From Planctomycetota bacterium (GTDB lineage: Bacteria > Planctomycetota > Planctomycetia > Gemmatales > Gemmataceae): DNA of 6,093 nucleotides. How positions within the stretch are numbered: position 1 is the stretch's first letter; the number at the start of each line of letters is the position of its first letter. The notes beneath the pieces are model-generated. The model searched no databases, had not been told where the DNA came from, and saw only the letters and a program-made list of their open reading frames with translations. This document shows positions 4,794-6,093 of this stretch, in pieces. The stretch is taken from positions 1 through 6,093 of the forward strand of contig JAGWVO010000227.1 in the NCBI GenBank assembly GCA_018970845.1, written 5' to 3'. Made by a program: the position numbers and the translations under genes.

Positions 4794-6093
4794 ATGGCAA
4801 AACCATTTCCAACAACTGCATTGGTCTTGGCCGCGGGTTTCCTCCTGATCATGGCCTCAAGCGGATGTGGCCGCGTCGAACTGAACGATGAGCTTGAATA
4901 TCCGGACCGAACAAGCCCGGTCGTGCTGATGGAAAAGCACCCCGATCAAGGCCCACCCGGATTCCCCCCGCCCGGTAAACCACCGGTTTCGGTCGATTGG
5001 CTGGTCTCGCGGGGAGTCTCGGTGCTCGATCCCCAATGCATCAAAGGTGTGGCTTGGGCTTCTGGCTGGATGGCCGCGCTCAAGGAAGAATCCGCGCGGC
5101 ACTTTGGCGATCCGGGGAAGCCGCGCGTGGGCGCCACCGACACCCCCTTGATTGCCACCCTTTCTGTCGAACTCGGCTTGGATGAATCCAAGCTTGCGGA
5201 AGGATCAAGGCTTTACCGTCGTCTCTGCGTCCAGTGCCATGGAGTCACCGGTGATGGTCTGGGAGCGGCCAGTCTATGGCTAAGCCCCGCCCCACGCGAC
5301 CTGCGGACCGGTGACTTCAAGTTCATTTCCACGGCTGAGCACAAACTCCCAACGGGATTTCAACCGCTCAAGGCTCGTCCGCGCATGGACGACCTCGTGA
5401 AAACCCTGAGGGTTGGCCTGGAAGGAACCTCCATGCCATCGTTCGCCTTGCTGGGCGACGGTCCGCTGGAGTCGCTGGCGGCCTATGTTATCCATCTGAG
5501 CTGCCGGGGAGAACTCGAACAAGCGGTCATCACGGGGATCCTCAGGCAAGACAAGGAAACATCACAAGCCGTGGCCAAAAGCCCTGCCCAGGAGGAGGTC
5601 ATCCGTTACAAGAGGATGCTTTCGACCACATTGGAATGGGAGGATCCCGAGGCTGATGTCGATGACTTCATGGCCAAGCTGTCCGCACCGTCCATCAAGT
5701 TGTACGCGGGAAAGCACATCGACAGGATGCTTCGCGAATACATTGCGGCCAACAAAAACCCAATACCCGTTCCCGCTTATCCCTATCCCGAGGACAAGCC
5801 GATTCCCCCGGCATCAATCATCGCAGGCCACGCGCTGTTCAAGGCGCAATGCGTCAATTGCCATGCTGATTACGGAAGGCAGAGCGATCTCAGGTTCGAG
5901 GTGTGGGGTTCGGTGGTCAGGCCGGCCAATCTTACCTCGTCGCGTTACAAGGGTGGCAGGCGCCCCCTTGACATTTATTACCGCATAGCACGGGGAATCC
6001 CCCCATGCGCCATGCCGAAGGCCAACCTGGGTGATTCCGCCCCTGCCAAGGCCGGTTGGGACCTTGTGAATTTCCTGATGGCGCTTCCGCACC
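4794..6093 (+). CDS. two-haem c-type cytochrome lipoprotein, partial (C-terminus beyond window)
   Basis: Exported electron-transfer protein, probably lipid-anchored on the periplasmic side of a membrane. The frame is open to the window edge, giving 433 residues. Residues 1-24 form a signal peptide (positive Lys3, hydrophobic 9-21) ending in ASSGC; Cys25 is the likely lipidated residue, although Ser replaces the usual Leu at -3. A proline-rich linker (53-64) follows. The first haem domain has CVQCH at 145-149 and the likely axial Met214 in GTSMPSF; the second, after a proline-rich linker (323-340), has CVNCH at 353-357 and likely axial Met408 in CAMPKA. Residues 240-320 between the domains look helical and charged. 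GGAG lies only three bases before this ATG. An in-frame TTG at 4785, five bases after GGAAGG, is an alternative start adding three residues; a TAA at 4767-4769 limits further extension. The first domain recalls planctomycete cytochromes near terminal-oxidase genes, so respiratory genes are expected to the right; that is inference. Confidence 0.92.
   Translation, partial: MAKPFPTTALVLAAGFLLIMASSGCGRVELNDELEYPDRTSPVVLMEKHPDQGPPGFPPPGKPPVSVDWLVSRGVSVLDPQCIKGVAWASGWMAALKEESARHFGDPGKPRVGATDTPLIATLSVELGLDESKLAEGSRLYRRLCVQCHGVTGDGLGAASLWLSPAPRDLRTGDFKFISTAEHKLPTGFQPLKARPRMDDLVKTLRVGLEGTSMPSFALLGDGPLESLAAYVIHLSCRGELEQAVITGILRQDKETSQAVAKSPAQEEVIRYKRMLSTTLEWEDPEADVDDFMAKLSAPSIKLYAGKHIDRMLREYIAANKNPIPVPAYPYPEDKPIPPASIIAGHALFKAQCVNCHADYGRQSDLRFEVWGSVVRPANLTSSRYKGGRRPLDIYYRIARGIPPCAMPKANLGDSAPAKAGWDLVNFLMALPH

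Noticed and set aside
1..6093. Search for a defence island, CRISPR, mobile element, toxin-antitoxin or biosynthetic cluster
   Set aside because: No direct-repeat arrays, transposase or integrase motifs, nuclease-helicase genes or modular synthase domains are visible. The six genes are individually ordinary metabolic or respiratory types.

Overview
The window shows six protein-coding genes from a GC-rich Gram-negative bacterium. The protein styles recall Planctomycetota, possibly Gemmata-like: a two-haem lipoprotein cytochrome c with a GTSMPSF methionine motif, a permease with a TTPYIGHPAYK motif, and a ketoacyl synthase with a KYLPN segment. This taxonomic reading rests on remembered family resemblance and could not be searched. 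I see no tRNA, rRNA, CRISPR array, insertion sequence or phage gene. It reads as ordinary chromosome with metabolic and respiratory genes.

Layout. Positions 1-1118 (minus) hold the N-terminal 372 residues of a purine/uracil-type (NCS2/AzgA-like) membrane permease, cut by the window edge. A 286-base divergent spacer follows. It contains a possible promoter and a potentially structured leader for a FabF-like ketoacyl-ACP synthase at 1405-2694 (plus). That gene converges, with only 13 bases between the stops, on surE at 2708-3394 (minus), a survival-protein nucleotidase. surE diverges across 88 bases from a two-gene plus-strand unit: an 80-residue unrecognised protein (3483-3725) and a nitrilase-superfamily C-N hydrolase (3754-4632). 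After a 161-base gap with a good extended -10 promoter candidate, 4794-6093 holds a lipoprotein signal and two haem-c domains, running off the right edge.

The genes do not form one pathway. The permease and synthase are divergent; surE and the small-protein/amidase pair are divergent; the cytochrome probably opens a separate respiratory operon to the right. No convincing novel multi-gene system is visible. The points most worth a second look are the small protein paired with the amidase, the two mutually exclusive hairpins before the synthase start, and the permease's unusual motif.
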